A DNA stretch of 64,000 bases from Cyclobacteriaceae bacterium (GTDB taxonomy: Bacteria > Bacteroidota > Bacteroidia > Cytophagales > Cyclobacteriaceae): the NCBI GenBank assembly GCA_020436085.1, contig JAGQYM010000004.1, positions 1 through 64,000 of the forward strand. The letters run 5' to 3'. Under the pieces are notes generated by a model. That model ran no database searches. It was not told the origin of the DNA and saw only the letters and a program-made list of their open reading frames with translations. A program made the translations under genes and the position numbers. Position 1 is the first letter of the stretch, and each line of letters begins with the position of its first letter. Of the stretch, positions 63,213 to 64,000 are shown piece by piece.

Positions 63213-64000
63213 TCAGAATTCACCTGGATATGCCAAGAACTCCTTTCCGACATCGACAACAGCAGTCTCGTTAATACATGCATACTCATGAACATTACAA
63301 ACATTAAGACCTATCCTTGTGGGATCATGCCCTGTCTCCCCAGCCACCTCATCAATTATAGCCAAAAACATCGGCAGCGTAGCCCAGTCAACAGAGTTGG
63401 AAAGTAAGCCAAACTCACCGCCCGACTCCCTTTGCACGATGTGTTGTTCCTCCAAAAACTGACGCGAGGGTCTTATTATATTAATTTGATTCACCTTACG
63501 TTCGGTATCCTCCTCAAGGATTTTTCGAACAGCGTTTTTGAGTATAGCATATTCTGCTGTCTGAATATTGGTGACCCCAAATCGGAGATTATAAAAGCCT
63601 GCGCAAACAAACACCGAAGTTATTGCGATTGTAAGTATTAAGGCGATCTTTTTTGAAATGAAAAGGTGATCAATTGCCTTATATAAAAAATATCCATTAA
63701 GAACCACCAGGGTTCCCAAACTTCGGTTTGAGGCATGGTTTTCTACTGCTGCCAGGCTTGGGAGATAGGCAAGCAAATAAGCAACCACGATCGCCAAAGC
63801 GTAAGTAACGGTTTTCCTATTTGCTCCATTGGTATAGAAATACAGACAGATGCAATAGAGGAATAAAAGAGCAACAGGTACACGGACAAAATTGGCATAA
63901 CTATTCCTCACAATGATCAAATTAAACTTGAGCGAATTGACGAATGCTGTCTCAACAAACCACTTGATTTTAGCAAAAACATCAAGGCTTACATGGCTCC
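63213..64000 (-). CDS. Polytopic membrane protein, C-terminal part (partial at window edge)
   Basis: The frame is open to the right edge, so only the last 261 residues are seen. Four to five membrane helices occupy about the first 140 visible residues (VPVALLFLYCICLYFY, VTYALAIVVAYLLAYL, LGTLVVLNGYFLYKAI, IALILTIAITSVFVCAG), followed by a soluble C-terminal domain of about 110 residues. The pattern fits GT-C or GtrII-type glucosyltransferases, but no motif decides this. Confidence 0.7.
   Translation of the reverse strand, partial: SHVSLDVFAKIKWFVETAFVNSLKFNLIIVRNSYANFVRVPVALLFLYCICLYFYTNGANRKTVTYALAIVVAYLLAYLPSLAAVENHASNRSLGTLVVLNGYFLYKAIDHLFISKKIALILTIAITSVFVCAGFYNLRFGVTNIQTAEYAILKNAVRKILEEDTERKVNQINIIRPSRQFLEEQHIVQRESGGEFGLLSNSVDWATLPMFLAIIDEVAGETGHDPTRIGLNVCNVHEYACINETAVVDVGKEFLAYPGEF

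Noticed and set aside
1-64000. CRISPR arrays, tRNA/rRNA genes, insertion sequences or prophage genes
   Set aside because: No regularly spaced repeats, cloverleaf-like or rRNA sequence, transposase or phage proteins were recognised. A tRNAscan or Infernal run would be needed to exclude tRNAs fully.

Overview
The window looks like a chromosomal segment of a Bacteroidota bacterium, probably from the Cytophagales. The evidence is a TonB-dependent receptor with a carboxypeptidase-like N-terminal domain, a DUF5686-type outer-membrane protein, and promoter candidates matching the Bacteroidota consensus (TTG, 20-nt spacer, TAnnTTTG). Shine-Dalgarno sequences are mostly absent, and base composition is moderately AT-rich, more so in the glycan genes. 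No rRNA, tRNA, CRISPR array, transposase or integrase was recognised.

Left part (1-20.6 kb), housekeeping and metabolism. On the minus strand: a methionine-type aminotransferase cut by the window edge, def, ruvX and a Ric/ScdA-like di-iron protein. On the plus strand: a ctpA-like protease, then an hmgA - hot-dog thioesterase - cyclase-family operon. On the minus strand: purN, a UbiA prenyltransferase and a TonB-dependent receptor headed by a clear TPP riboswitch. On the plus strand: a biotinyl carrier protein, pyrH, frr, lgt and a small membrane protein. On the minus strand: mnmH-selD (selenium for tRNA 2-selenouridine), a DUF5686 protein, nadD, gmk, and an RsrA-like zinc anti-sigma factor with its ECF sigma factor.

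Middle (20.7-28.9 kb). Two glycosyltransferase genes, a second ECF sigma operon whose partner fuses an anti-sigma-like N-terminus to a TonB C-terminal domain, an APC amino-acid permease, a degenerate Rieske-like lipoprotein, a 3-hydroxyacyl-CoA dehydrogenase and pheS.

Right part (28.9-64 kb). A continuous surface-polysaccharide locus of about 35 kb. It holds two polyprenyl-phosphate sugar-phosphate transferases (WecA/MraY-like and WcaJ-like), two O-antigen ligase/polymerase-like membrane proteins, a Wzm/Wzt-like ABC exporter and many GT2 and GT4 enzymes. It also holds fused glycosyltransferases (GT4+GT2, GT25+GT2, sulfotransferase+GT2+two CgeB-like domains), two GtrB-like plus GT-C-like pairs, a WecE/WecD-like dTDP-amino-sugar module, two methyltransferases and three sulfotransferase domains. 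Together these suggest a large, probably sulfated, methylated and N-acetylated surface glycan exported at least partly by the ABC transporter. Part of the assembly machinery, for example dTDP-sugar synthesis genes and a Wzx flippase, is not in the window.

The most unusual items are the four-domain 1335-residue protein at 46456, the TPP-riboswitch receptor, a cyclase-family enzyme with two replaced metal-site histidines beside homogentisate dioxygenase, and a set of promoter candidates that imply very short or absent 5' leaders.
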